Below are positions 1 to 9,576 of a DNA stretch of 64,000 bases, piece by piece. Every line of letters begins with the position of its first letter. The stretch's first letter is position 1. A program made the position numbers and the translations under genes. The stretch covers positions 62,001-126,000 of the forward strand of contig CAJNDS010002461.1 of the NCBI GenBank assembly GCA_905221605.1, in the 5' to 3' direction. The notes beneath the pieces were generated by a model. The model did no database searches. It was not told the DNA's origin and was given only the letters and a program-made list of their open reading frames with translations. This DNA comes from Symbiodinium natans. Its lineage: Eukaryota; Sar; Dinophyceae; Suessiales; Symbiodiniaceae.

Positions 1-1356
1 AAGACCAGAGAGCAAGACTTCTGCCCAAATCGCTGGGAACTGGAGACTGCAAGGACCCGTGAACACAACAAGCTCTCTGGGACCCTGGGACAACAGTTTT
101 GGAGAAGACAAGAGCCCTGGAGCTTTGGGACGCGATTGCAAACACTGCTGTCCGAAATCCCGTTCTGTCGCGCTCACACACGCACACACTCTGATGTCCA
201 CCGATGTTCACTGGCTCTTACTGCGAGCATGACGATGACGCACCCGCCCACAGCGGAGGCCCAATGGCCCACCCCCTGAAGAACCTGCGAACGCTGCTGC
301 TGAGGAGAGCCACAAGTGACTTCCTTCTGAGACGATGCCGAACACGGCTGCAGGATTTGGTTCACTCGCGGCTCGCCTCTGCAGCATCTGACAGCCCTCA
401 GCTTCCGCACCCCTTCGGTCCCCCTTCCCAAGGTGCCTTCCCACAAATGGGAATTTTAATTCAGTACAATTCATAAAACCCCATTCGTTTGGAAGCAAGC
501 CCAACTGACAGGACTATCAGAGGACCAACGCAAGGTGTCGTTCCAAACCACCTGGCCTCTCTGTGTGAGCAACCGAGCCCAAATGTCCCCCGGTTATCCC
601 CCTAACCTGTCTTACCATGCTGATGCAGCACTTCATTGCAAACATATAGCGGTAACCTCAAAGGGTACTATTCGGCTCAGCATTACCGGGGCATGTTTTC
701 AGACGCTCCTGCCTGCAGACAGCTCTCCAGGAGAAGGTCCCGCGGGATCTTGGCCGACTGCGTGGGGTCGAGCGCCACCGCAACCGCCTCACTGACACAG
801 CAGTGCTCTCTAAGGCTGGCTTTCTCGCTTGCATCACGAAGATGTGGTATTGCAGAAAGCCTGGGAAAAGAGTAAACCGACCCTGAATCTGCTCATGGCC
901 CCTTCTCAACAGGCGCAGCTGGGGAAGCAAAGGCCGCCGGAGCTCCACCCGGAGGTCCATAGCGGAAAAATCGCATCCGAATCCGAGGCTTAGGGGGAGA
1001 AGGGCAACAACTGCACAAGTTTGGCGAGCTGCAGGTGACCTCAGCCCCGACAAAGGGGCCACGATCCTGACCTGCCTAAAGTTTGGGCTGTCCAGTCCAG
1101 CAGTGGCATGCGAACTGCCCAAAACCCTGTATACAGCATGTGCATGTTTCCAGGCCTGCTTCAGCAGTACTGTCATAAGCGGCGCCAGATTCACGCTCTG
1201 GTAGACTTGCCTGCACACATGATCGAAATATGTTGCGAGCTCTTCTTCTTACGCAGCTCGTGCCTTTGTAGTGTTGGACTACGAAGGATGCAGCCTGGCA
1301 GCCCGCCTTACGGAGTTGGGAACGGTCAAGCTCCGCGTGTGGGTCCTGTCACAAGG

Positions 1357-1656
1357 TCACCAATCTTCGAAAACAAATATCTGCAAAGCCCAAGCCAAGG
1401 TTGCCTTCTTTGAGCCTCTTTTGTGTCCGCGGATTTTTGAAGCTCGTTCATGCCAACTGCTACTATGGCATTCAAGATTCAAGGAGAGCTTTCCGACTGC
1501 AGGCGAAGGCCCGTTGCAGACTAAACCTGGGTGGCTCCACACTGCCAGTAGCAGTTTTGCGAGGCGATAGAGGATGTCATACTGTAAAGTGAAGTCCTCA
1601 GCAGCCGCTCCCCTTTGGAGTTGGTATACCTCAGTGAAAACCATGGCAAAGGCCAA
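1357..1656 (-). CDS. Candidate exon of an unrecognised protein (partial)
   Basis: The minus strand is open here. Its first part reads like ordinary protein (VFTEVYQLQRG, then AAAEDFTLQYDILYRLAKLL). A possible GT donor (CCCAG|GTTTAG) follows the residues LAVWSHP, so the true exon is probably only about 1,530-1,650. It lies downstream, on the same strand, of the coding-like block at 1,684-2,273 and may belong to the same gene. No family is recognised. The opposite-strand frame is less protein-like. The call rests on composition and a splice-like border only. Confidence 0.35.
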   Translation of the reverse strand: MAFAMVFTEVYQLQRGAAAEDFTLQYDILYRLAKLLLAVWSHPGLVCNGPSPAVGKLSLNLECHSSSWHERASKIRGHKRGSKKATLAWALQIFVFEDW

Positions 1657-1683
1657 GGATGTAGATCAAGGTCAGGTAGGTAG

Positions 1684-2273
1684 CTAAGTATACATGGTAC
1701 GTGCGAGGAATGATCCCCGAATTGCGTCTCGGCACAGGATGGCTGCTTGAACAGACAAAGACTTCCGGTCGCGGATACGGGAGTAGTCCTCGCCAAGGTT
1801 GACGCGCTCAAGCACTTCTTTGCGCACCCTCGCTAGAATGACCACCCGATACACTGCCCGCATCCACTCCAGTGACATTTGAAGTTTGCGTCCTCCTCTG
1901 GGTCTGTTTCGATCTCGGGCCGCAGGATGAAGGTGACAGACATCTCGGGAGAGAGTCTCGGCACCTGGCACGAAGAGAAACCCCTTAAGCTTTCACGAAG
2001 GGTTCCACGTGCTTCCGCCACCACGTAGCACAGGCCAAAAGAAAACGCAAAAACTGAGTGCCCTCTCTCACTTCTGACCCGTGACGACTGCTGCCCTCCC
2101 CTGAGCCTCGAAGGCGCTCTGGTCGGCTGCCGAGGCCGCGGCCGGCCACGGTGCCAGGAGGGACTTGCAGCTGAGGCCTCTTTAAGACAATTTGAGAGAA
2201 TCAAATCTCTTTCAGGTTCTTGGGGTTCTGGGATTTTTGCCGGTGCTGCTCTGCTTTTGTTATGTTGTTTCAT
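1684..2273 (-). pseudogene. Coding-like block broken by a one-base frameshift
   Basis: Two minus-strand frames run into each other. The upstream frame (1,833-2,273) gives SPEMSVTFILRPEIETDPEE and ends ...DANFK before turning to noise. The downstream frame (1,684-1,971) continues MSLEWMRAVYRVVILARV and then a basic, regular stretch to a stop at 1,684. The switch falls at the TTT run at 1,878-1,880 (AAA on the coding strand), where one extra base would join the two into one continuous protein. This could be a decayed gene, an assembly indel in a homopolymer, or an intron edge I cannot place. Function is unknown. No ATG start is clear. Confidence 0.4.
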
Positions 2274-2650
2274 GCTGCGGCAATGTCAAATGCGCTGGGA
2301 TGCCGAAGGTTACCCTGGCCAGACAAAACAGAACAGAAATATGCAGAATGTTGTGCAACGTGGTCGGTTACAAGTAGAGCTGTGCCAGCTACGTCTACGT
2401 CGATGCGCAAGTGCCCAGCAATTACAACAAACACACAACAGGGAGCAAACATCGCGGTGCTGTGCTAGGCAACACACGCCATTCCGTTGTGTTGACAACC
2501 TTTATATATTTATGTCATCTGGCAGGCTTTTCATGTATGGATTGATGTCTTGGTGGAAAGGTCAGGGAACCTCCTGCTCGCGCAACACTGCAGTCCACAT
2601 GCTGCTCAGACTGAAGGTGCTGAGCGCGCAAAGCGGAGTTTGGCCACTGC

Positions 2651-3163
2651 ATGAAACACGCCGTCAGTGCGTTGACTCGTTCATGGGCAACCTCCCTGAA
2701 TCTTCCTGCCTTTGCTGCAGCGGAACTTCACCACGCAATTGTAAGCACCTTCGAAGGCTTGCGCTGCACCGAACACTTGGTTGCTCTTGCTTCAGGATCT
2801 CTGCCTGTTCCCCAAAATGAGCTCATGCCGACTTCTTGCCCACGAGCCTTTGCAGAAAAACCTTGGGTCCTGCAGTGGTCCTGCCTGGACTGCTTGCCAC
2901 TGGCATCCAGTGTCATCCGAGCCTGTATCTACCCAGTGCCTGACAAGGCACTACCTTGCATCTTTCTCATCCAGTGCTGCAGATGCTGGGCCATGTTCTG
3001 GCCCGCTCCAGGTCCGAAGCTTGGCACGTGCAGCACCTTGGCACCACAGCGTCGGAAGTCTAAACTCTGGCCGGTAACGCAATGGAGCGTCGGAATAAGT
3101 TACCCTGCACAACTCAAGGTCTTGCCTCCAGTAATTCAGATGCTTCGGGCCGTCGCTGGGTAG
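2651..3163 (+). CDS. Unrecognised 170-codon ORF, weak
   Basis: This ATG-started open frame is one of the longest in the first 8 kb outside repeats. The first half has plausible composition (NLPAFAAAELHHAIVSTFEG). The second half is rich in Cys, Pro and Trp and looks less like protein. There is no domain, signal peptide or repeat that I recognise, and the minus strand holds no convincing alternative. It may be an exon read past its splice site, or chance. Confidence 0.2.
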   Translation: MKHAVSALTRSWATSLNLPAFAAAELHHAIVSTFEGLRCTEHLVALASGSLPVPQNELMPTSCPRAFAEKPWVLQWSCLDCLPLASSVIRACIYPVPDKALPCIFLIQCCRCWAMFWPAPGPKLGTCSTLAPQRRKSKLWPVTQWSVGISYPAQLKVLPPVIQMLRAVAG

Positions 3164-4125
3164 ATTTCGCGTTCGGACAGAGCAATCTCTTCTTCTCTCT
3201 CCCCCTCAAAGTGAAGATGATCAATTCCCCAAGATCCCTCCCCTTTCAGAACACCTGGTGGGGCGTGTTCACTGAAGGGTTTAGGGTGAGTTCATTTAAA
3301 GGTTGAGGGTTTGCACAATATAGCTGCACATCTTCGCATGGCTCCGTTGCTCGGCATTTCGTTTCCTGGAAGGTTTCCTACAAGCTCTATTTCCTAGGCT
3401 TCGGATGTGACAAGCTCCGGCCAATCTACTCTTCAGCCATCCTCACCCGAACCCAGCGCGCCTCAGTGATCATCTCATGACTGACGTGGAAGCATGGATT
3501 CGGCAGAGAACAGGGAACCAAAAGCTACAGCAGCAGTGCTATAAGCAAGTGACCTCATCTTACTGCAACAAGAAATCATCGTGTTGTCGGGGCACATCTC
3601 CGCCGGTCCGCCAGGGCAGCCAGTGGAGCTTCGTGGCATCGCAGCCCTCGCGAGCGACTGTCACTGCACTGACAGCCACGCCTGGCGGTCAAGCTTCTGA
3701 GACTTCAAGCATGCAGAAAGGGTCTTAAGATTTGTGGGGTGATTTCACTTCGGACATTTGCTGGCAGGCGCAAGAGCTTCCGGCAGCTTAAGAGTGCTTC
3801 GGCTGAAGATTTTTTGCCTGGCCAACCCAGAGATCATGAACCGGATCAAAACACCGAAGATGGGGCAGAGCTCGAAGTCAGAAGTCAGAAGTGAGGGATG
3901 CACACAGCCTTCCCTGCTTTACCTTTAACCCCAAGAGATTCCGCGCTGGAATGCCTGTGCGACAGCATGTACGATGCATCTGCTCCAAGAAGCTGCGCTT
4001 CTTCTTTTTCCTTGAGTAAGGGGCTTGAGGAGCTTGAGCACAGTGCGGGTCACTTACAGGTATTCCAAGCCAAATCGACAGGATACAGCCTCGAAGATGT
4101 CAGGGTGGGCGTGCAATGTTCATCT
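3164..4125. other. Unique sequence, no supported gene
   Basis: Only short open frames occur here (for example 3,477-3,728 and 3,898-4,197, both plus strand). The latter has a short coding-like piece, GLEELEHSAGHLQVFQAKST, near 4,020-4,080, but no clear start or splice border. No repeats above a few tens of bases were seen. Confidence 0.4.
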
Positions 4126-4161
4126 GGCTTGCGTGACGAGGCGGCTTGCGTGACGAGGCGG
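4126..4161. repeat. 17-bp direct repeat, two copies
   Basis: The segment CTTGCGTGACGAGGCGG occurs twice head to tail with no spacer. It is seen directly and its function is unknown. Confidence 0.85.
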
Positions 4162-4377
4162 TGTTCATGTTGGCATCCATGGGGCATTCAAAGTTGAATG
4201 GTCTTTGAATGGGGGGATTGAAGCTTGTATGATGCCTCTGCTATGAAGCAGCGAATCTGAAAAAATCACTTCCAGATGGTCTCTGTAAGGAGTTCGAAGA
4301 CTCTTGGGAACATTACTTTTGCTACTGATCTCAAAAACACATACCCGTTGGACACGGGCCGAAGGGTTAAGCCACAA

Positions 4378-4730
4378 ATTTATCTGGATAAAATCCTTGT
4401 GAACCAACCTTTCCGAGGATAAATTTTGATTTGTAGACATTAGGCTTGAGCCTCTCCGGGGGAGGCAAAAACGGACCCACAGCATATTGAGACAGGCAAG
4501 GCCCCAGCGGATTAAATCCTCAGGCCCGACCCTTGTGCAGGACAGAGACAGACGGGGGAACATTACTCTGGATAAAATCCTGGGGCCTGACCCTGACAAC
4601 AAACTGTGGATACACCTTCCATGACCGACCCAAGCAAGCATAATATGCACCCATGTTCCTGGGATAAAATCCTAGGATCCGACAAGACACAGGCCTGATA
4701 AAAACCTCAGATCGGGATAACATCGGCGGC
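4378..4730. repeat. Degenerate motif repeat around GGATAAAATCCT
   Basis: Five or six copies of a short motif (GGATAAAATCCT followed by a C/G-rich tail such as GGGGCCTGACCC) are spaced about 50-120 bp apart. Clear copies lie near 4,384, 4,508, 4,569, 4,662 and 4,699. They differ by several bases each. This looks like an old tandem repeat or clustered remnants of one small element. No ORF here is convincing. Confidence 0.5.
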
Positions 4731-6367
4731 TTAACCCCCCCAATTGCGGCCAAGCATAACCAACCCCTATAAAACACGAAGGAATCCCAGCACGACTGTG
4801 AATCTGCTCCCACCAACGCATCTCACATCATTGCAATCAAAGTCTCTTCAAGGGGGTCCCCATGGGTGTCTTCGGCGTTTTTGGCGTCTTTGGCGTCTTC
4901 GGTGAGAGCGGGTCGTCGGCTTCGGGCGCAGAGTCGCTGTCGCCGACCCAGCTTTCACCGACCGTCGCCTGCGGCTGCAAGGATTTGTTCAAAGATTGAC
5001 TGTCAGTCTTTTTTCAGCGTCAGATGGGTTCCCAAAATCAGAAAACAGGGGTGGGAGCCCGCCAGTGCTTCATGGCTTCGCCAACAAGAAGTCATATGGT
5101 CCGCTATGCCGCTGCTACCACCAACAACAACCACCATGCAACAACCTTAACATCATGAGCAGCACTGACAACATTCGCAACATTAGTACATTCAATAGCA
5201 GCAACGAATTCCCAGCAGTAGCACCGTTGAAGCCATGAAAAACGGAACTGCTAGCAACTGCCAGCAGCAGTCGTAGTTGCAGCAACAGTCCCAGCTGCCA
5301 CGACGACGACGACGGCGGCGGCGGCGACGGCAATGTCAACAACGGAAACAGCAGCAGTCTTCTTGGCTGGACTCTGAATTTGGCCAAAGTCTCCACTCCT
5401 CTGCATGTTGAAGCCTGCTAGAAGGCCATCTTGATTCAACCTCATCCGGGCCTGCGGTCTTCGGGCCGGAGGTGTTTCAAAGCGTCACATCACGAGTTGC
5501 TGTAGACAACCCATGCCGAACATATCGGCATTTGCAGCGCAGTTTGGTATACCTGCAGCTTCCGATGTGACACTGTGGCCAACCGCTTCCGGAGCAATCA
5601 TGGCCGAGCGTCCATGCATGAACGGGGCACTCCAACGATGATTCTGTCCGTGCTATCAGCGCATCCATATCCGGGACATCAGGACATCTAAGGGCAACGG
5701 ATTTCATGCGACAGAAAGTTGGGGTACTCAACCGCACTAGATTTGCTCGCATCCAGCCTGGAAAAGTACGACGTCGCCTCCGCCCATGGTGGTAAGTGCT
5801 TGAACGCATGTGCGCAGAACCTCAGCTGATCATGCCTAGCCCGAACTTGAAGCAATATTTTACCTGAAGTACGCACAGATCAAAGGCCCAAACATGCCCA
5901 AACCTTTCTGTCAAGCACATACATTCAGATCATAGAAGTGCCCCACATGACATTGACCGATCCGATAGTCCGATGGCCACGCCCGAAGCATCGCAATGCC
6001 AAGCAGCAGCTGTGCTTGCAACATCCTGCCACATGTCGCGTTACAGACCAATGTGCACTCGATCCGAGGCTTGTGAGTCACTTATGACACTGGCAACATC
6101 TGCAATCTTGCATTAATGGGCAATAAATGTGCAAGGCGTGTCGGACTTTGTACGAATGCGCAGCTAGTGGCAGCTACAACAGAAACGCTGCTGAACCTGC
6201 CGTGGAAAGGTCCTGAGTCTCGTCGTGCAAATGGAACGGGTCACCCTCCTCACGCAACAAGGGGCAACAAGGCCAAGGTGACTCAAACGTAACATACGTA
6301 ACCTCTCATGCGAAACATATTACAGCCTACCGCCGTACATAAGGGTACGGCCCCCCGCCCCCGGTTA
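4731..6367. other. Unique sequence with low-complexity trinucleotide tracts
   Basis: Impure trinucleotide tracts occur at about 5,100-5,360 (CAACAAC, GACGACGACG then GGCGGCGGCG). Open frames across them encode runs of Thr, Asn or Ala and are not reported as genes. A minus-strand stretch at 5,477-5,809 has a plausible core (residues CPDVPDMDALIARTESSLEC) that could be an exon, but no splice signals were settled. From 5,900 to 6,360 nothing was recognised. Confidence 0.4.
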
Positions 6368-6958
6368 CTAGTACGCATAACATGACAAGGTCTCATGTAG
6401 AATAAGGTACATCATGGAACGAGACAGAGCCGAACCCCTGCCTTGCAAAATGGCGACGTTGGCTCCTGGAGCCAGGTGGCCTGGCAGATTCAACAAGGAG
6501 GCACCACAACAGGAGGGTTTAGGGCTCAGGGTGTGGGGCTTTGTATCATCGGTATCCTTCGGCATCGTGTGGGCAAGGGAATATGGTGGCATTGGGCCAC
6601 TTCGGGGTCCTTGCTGTACTCCTTCTGCAGGGAGGCCAGCAGCTCGAGAAACGACCCCTTCTGCTCCGGATCTTGCAAGTGTACCTCTTTTCATCTACTC
6701 ACGCAGTTTGAGCAACCATTGCGGAACAGTGCCGGATGTCCACACGCGACAGTTTGAGAAGTTGCTGGACGTCAGCTTGCAGATGCTCTCAAGTAACCCG
6801 TGCCAATCAGGCTGCCTGTCCAACAGCTTCCTCCGCCGGGGCACTCCAAGTGTCTCTGGGATCACCGGCAAAAACGGATCATCGAGGTCTGGCATAACCT
6901 GACAATGACTGTGAGTGAACCATTGCTGCCGACTCGATGGGAAGATGAGCCGGCTCAA
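6368..6958 (-). pseudogene. Coding-like minus-strand region, interrupted
   Basis: A minus-strand frame from 6,958 gives VMPDLDDPFLPVIPETLGVP and reaches TVPQWLLKLRE before a stop at about 6,695. Thirteen bases further on, after AAAAGAG, another frame resumes as VHLQDPEQKGSFLELLASLQ and KEYSKDPEVAQCHHIPLP. The 13-base insert starts with a stop and ends in GAG, like the GAG before it. This looks like one protein with a small disrupting insertion, or two exons whose junction I have misjudged, since 13 nt is too short for an intron. No family is recognised. Confidence 0.4.
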
Positions 6959-7365
6959 AACTAAAAGCGAATTGCTGAAGCAGAAGAATCACGGCTTACG
7001 GCAACAGACCTGCTGGTTGCTACCCGAGAGCAACAGCCCGGAAGCGCCCAGAGTGAGTGGGCTCGTAGAAGGTGACCTAAGTCTAACTCCATATCGGCAC
7101 ACGGGAAAGAACTCTGCCGCAGGAAAATACTGGCAATCGCACTTAAGCGCATATGCGGGGCTTCCTATACTTACAGTCTACGGAGCCTGCATCCTTCAAG
7201 CAGCTTCCAAGGATTAGGGTCGCCCCACAACCGCCCTGAATCTCTGAAGGCACCAAACTGCCCAAGGCCAGACTCTACAGGGCTCTCTTCAGGCAAATGG
7301 GCAATCTCGTCGAAGGTGACGAGGCAGACCTGGGAGACTCATCAGGTTTTGCAAGTTTGGGATCG

Positions 7366-7811
7366 CTAGACCCGCCCACAGTGTGCAAGGTCACAAAGCC
7401 TCCACTCCCTTGAAGAGTGGACCTCCCCCATCTCCCCCCTTTTTTGGAGGCAAGCTGCAGGCCGCTCCAAGGGATGCGGTGCCTGTTCGCCAATGGGGTG
7501 TTTGGCCGGGTCTTGAAAAAGCTCTCGAGAACAGGAAGCAGAAAGTCTCAAGAAGTCAAATCTCTCATCCCTACCCGAACAACCCCCCCCCCCCCCAACC
7601 CTAGCTCCAACTCCCCCCCAAACAAGACCCCTCCAGGCTCCTCGACGGCTCGCTGCAATGCCTCCAAGGCCATCGAGACGAAGCCGTGGCGGATGGCCCA
7701 GGGCCTCAGGCCAAGGGTCAATAGGAGGTACGGCGAAGGGCCGGTCAAAGAACCGGGCTCCAATCTAAACAAACACAGGACGTTGGATGGCTCCCTCTGA
7801 ACTCCTTGCAT
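7366..7811 (-). CDS. Candidate exons, unrecognised
   Basis: Two minus-strand stretches are protein-like in different frames. One at 7,630-7,760 reads LRPWAIRHGFVSMALEALQR and then AVEEPGGVLFGG. One at 7,400-7,540 reads LFQDPAKHPIGEQAPHPLER. Between them lies a poly-C run near 7,587-7,600 that may mark an intron or an indel. They lie on the same strand as the 6.4-7.0 kb block and may belong to the same gene. Function is unknown. Confidence 0.28.
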
Positions 7812-7916
7812 GCACGTGTATGTTGAATGTTCGCCTGGGTCAGAGGTTCCGTCGGGCCGAGTTGGTCAACGTACGGCGCCTACTACCGTTACTGCGATGA
7901 ATAATGTGTCAGTATC

Positions 7917-7961
7917 GTGGTTCTGGTTCTGGTTCTGGTTCTTGTTGTGGTTGTTGTGGTG

Positions 7962-8010
<49 letters not shown>

Positions 8011-8064
8011 AGCAGATAGTTGTACGTGGATGTAGATGCAGATGCAGATGCAGATGCAGATGCA
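7917..8064. repeat. Compound microsatellite (GGTTCT)n-(CTG)n-(GATGCA)n
   Basis: GGTTCT repeats grade through GTT/GTG triplets into about 15 perfect CTG triplets (7,964-8,010). After a short break come about five copies of GATGCA (8,031-8,064). Open frames on both strands here encode homopolymeric Ala, Leu or Gln and are not counted as genes. Confidence 0.95.
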
Positions 8065-8401
8065 CACGCACATGTATATGTGTGTATGATGATAATTCAT
8101 GACCATATGTGACCGTATGTTATATGTTATCTAAGCAAACTGTTGCTATGATACATGATCTTACCTACAGTCTACTAAGCCATGCTGGATTCACTTATTA
8201 TAATATGTTACAATATCGTCTCGAATATAACATGCATGTCTACTTGTCTGTAACATCATGAAAAGCAAATAGTAGCCAGGAACCCCCTCCTTCTGAATTC
8301 TGAGAAGCGTGCGTGCCGTACTGCGAGGCCACTCAAAACAAAAGAGTTTAGAACACGCCAGCGAACTCCGATATTTTTTCCGCGTTTGGGGGCCCCTTCC
8401 T

Positions 8402-8668
8402 TCAGTGGACTCTTTGCAGCACGATGCGTTCAAAGTTTGTCGCCAGGGACGGGCATCGGTGGTTGAGGTGTGCGGTTCGTTGAGGAAAGCGGTCGTGCTT
8501 GGTGGCAGCTAAGAGGCGTTGTTTCCACCACGAAGCACACGAATGGGCATAGAGGCCTGGCGTCAGCCAAGAGCTCAGACATCTAAGCGCTAAGAGCATC
8601 CAGGCTTCCACACAGGTCAGGACGGGCATCAATCGAAAGCTCACGTCAACGATGACCATGACAATCAA
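8402..8668 (-). CDS. Candidate exon or small ORF just left of the satellite
   Basis: This minus-strand frame of 88 codons has plausible composition (CVEAWMLLALRCLSSWLTPG, then a basic C-terminal half ending LATNFERIVLQRVH). It ends 39 bp before the first satellite unit at 8,707. The hydrophobic N-terminal third might be a membrane segment. No family is recognised. It may be part of a longer split gene. Confidence 0.25.
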   Translation of the reverse strand: MIVMVIVDVSFRLMPVLTCVEAWMLLALRCLSSWLTPGLYAHSCASWWKQRLLAATKHDRFPQRTAHLNHRCPSLATNFERIVLQRVH

Positions 8669-8706
8669 CTATCGATGTGCACGCAAAGGCAGGTGACTGA
8701 CCCATA

Positions 8707-8976
8707 CACCCCCGGGCCGAAAGTTTCGACCCACGGCACATGTTGGATGGCATGCAGACAGTGAAGGCTCCCGCGGAGTAGCGGAGTGCCGAAAAGTAGC
8801 GTTTTCCCTACGCCTGCTAGCGGAGAAATTAATACCCCGTTTTGAAAATATAGTACTATAGTAGCTCCGGAGGAGGCCCCCAGCCCCATTGTGTCAGGAG
8901 TCTATGGGGAAGAGGGCGGGGTATGGGTGTAAGAACCCCAAGATGTTGGTGGGTCGAACTATCGGCCCGGCGCAGC
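8707..8976. mobile_element. Segment A of the satellite: 270-bp element with terminal inverted repeats
   Basis: The first bases, CACCCCCGGGCCGAAAGTTT, match the reverse complement of the last bases, CTGCGCCGGGCCGATAGTTC. The match runs about 28 bp with four or five differences and one gap. The outer ends of array 1 touch the dinucleotide TA (8,705-8,706 on the left, 16,634-16,635 on the right), and array 2 also ends against TA (20,954). This is the layout of a MITE with a TA target duplication, but such a short duplication may be chance. The region given is the first copy. The same segment recurs in almost every unit. Confidence 0.5.
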
Positions 8977-9332
8977 ATGCGTTTTGGTGGCCAGAGTTTG
9001 CTTCAAAAAAATCCCACCTTTTTGAAGTTTGGGCAAGACCAGTGCTCCCCGAACGAATGCTGCGCCAGGCCGAAAGTTCGTCGCACTCACAACATAAGAC
9101 AAGAGGACAGCAGAAAACCCCCTCTCCCCCTTAGACTCCTGCACTCCAAGAGTGCCGGGTCCTCCTCCGGAACATTAAAAATAGTATAAGTTTATTCCAG
9201 GGGATTAATTCCTCCGCTGGCCAGGCTAGAACAAAACCATGATGCAATACTCCGCTGTCCTCCGTCAACTTTGTCGAGTCTTGTCAAGAGCGACGAAACT
9301 TTATTCCTGGTCATGCTCCTCACAAGGCCGTT

Positions 9333-9576
9333 TCCGCTAAAAAATCTAGCGCCCAGGACCTGGCCGGCGTCAGCATCGCGCAGAGCATGCGTTTTTGTGG
9401 CTAGAGTCTGCTTCAAAAAGTGCTTCCGGAAGGCAGCATGCGTTTTGGTCGCCAGAGTCTGCTTCAAAAGTGCTTCCGAACAGCAGCATGCGTTTTGGTG
9501 GCCAGAGTCTGCTTGAAAAAGTGCTTGCGGATGCGTTTTGGTGGCCAGATCTGCTTCAAAAAGTGCTTACGGAAGG
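9333..9576. repeat. Inner ~50-bp subrepeats of segment B
   Basis: Inside each 870-bp unit is a block of four related ~35-55-bp subrepeats, each with GCATGCGTTTTGGTGGCCAG followed by AGTCTGCTTCAAAAAGTGCTT. A fifth relative opens segment B just after GGCGCAG. The coordinates are for the first array unit. Loss of some of these explains the 744-bp unit, as expected for unequal crossover or replication slippage. Confidence 0.85.
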
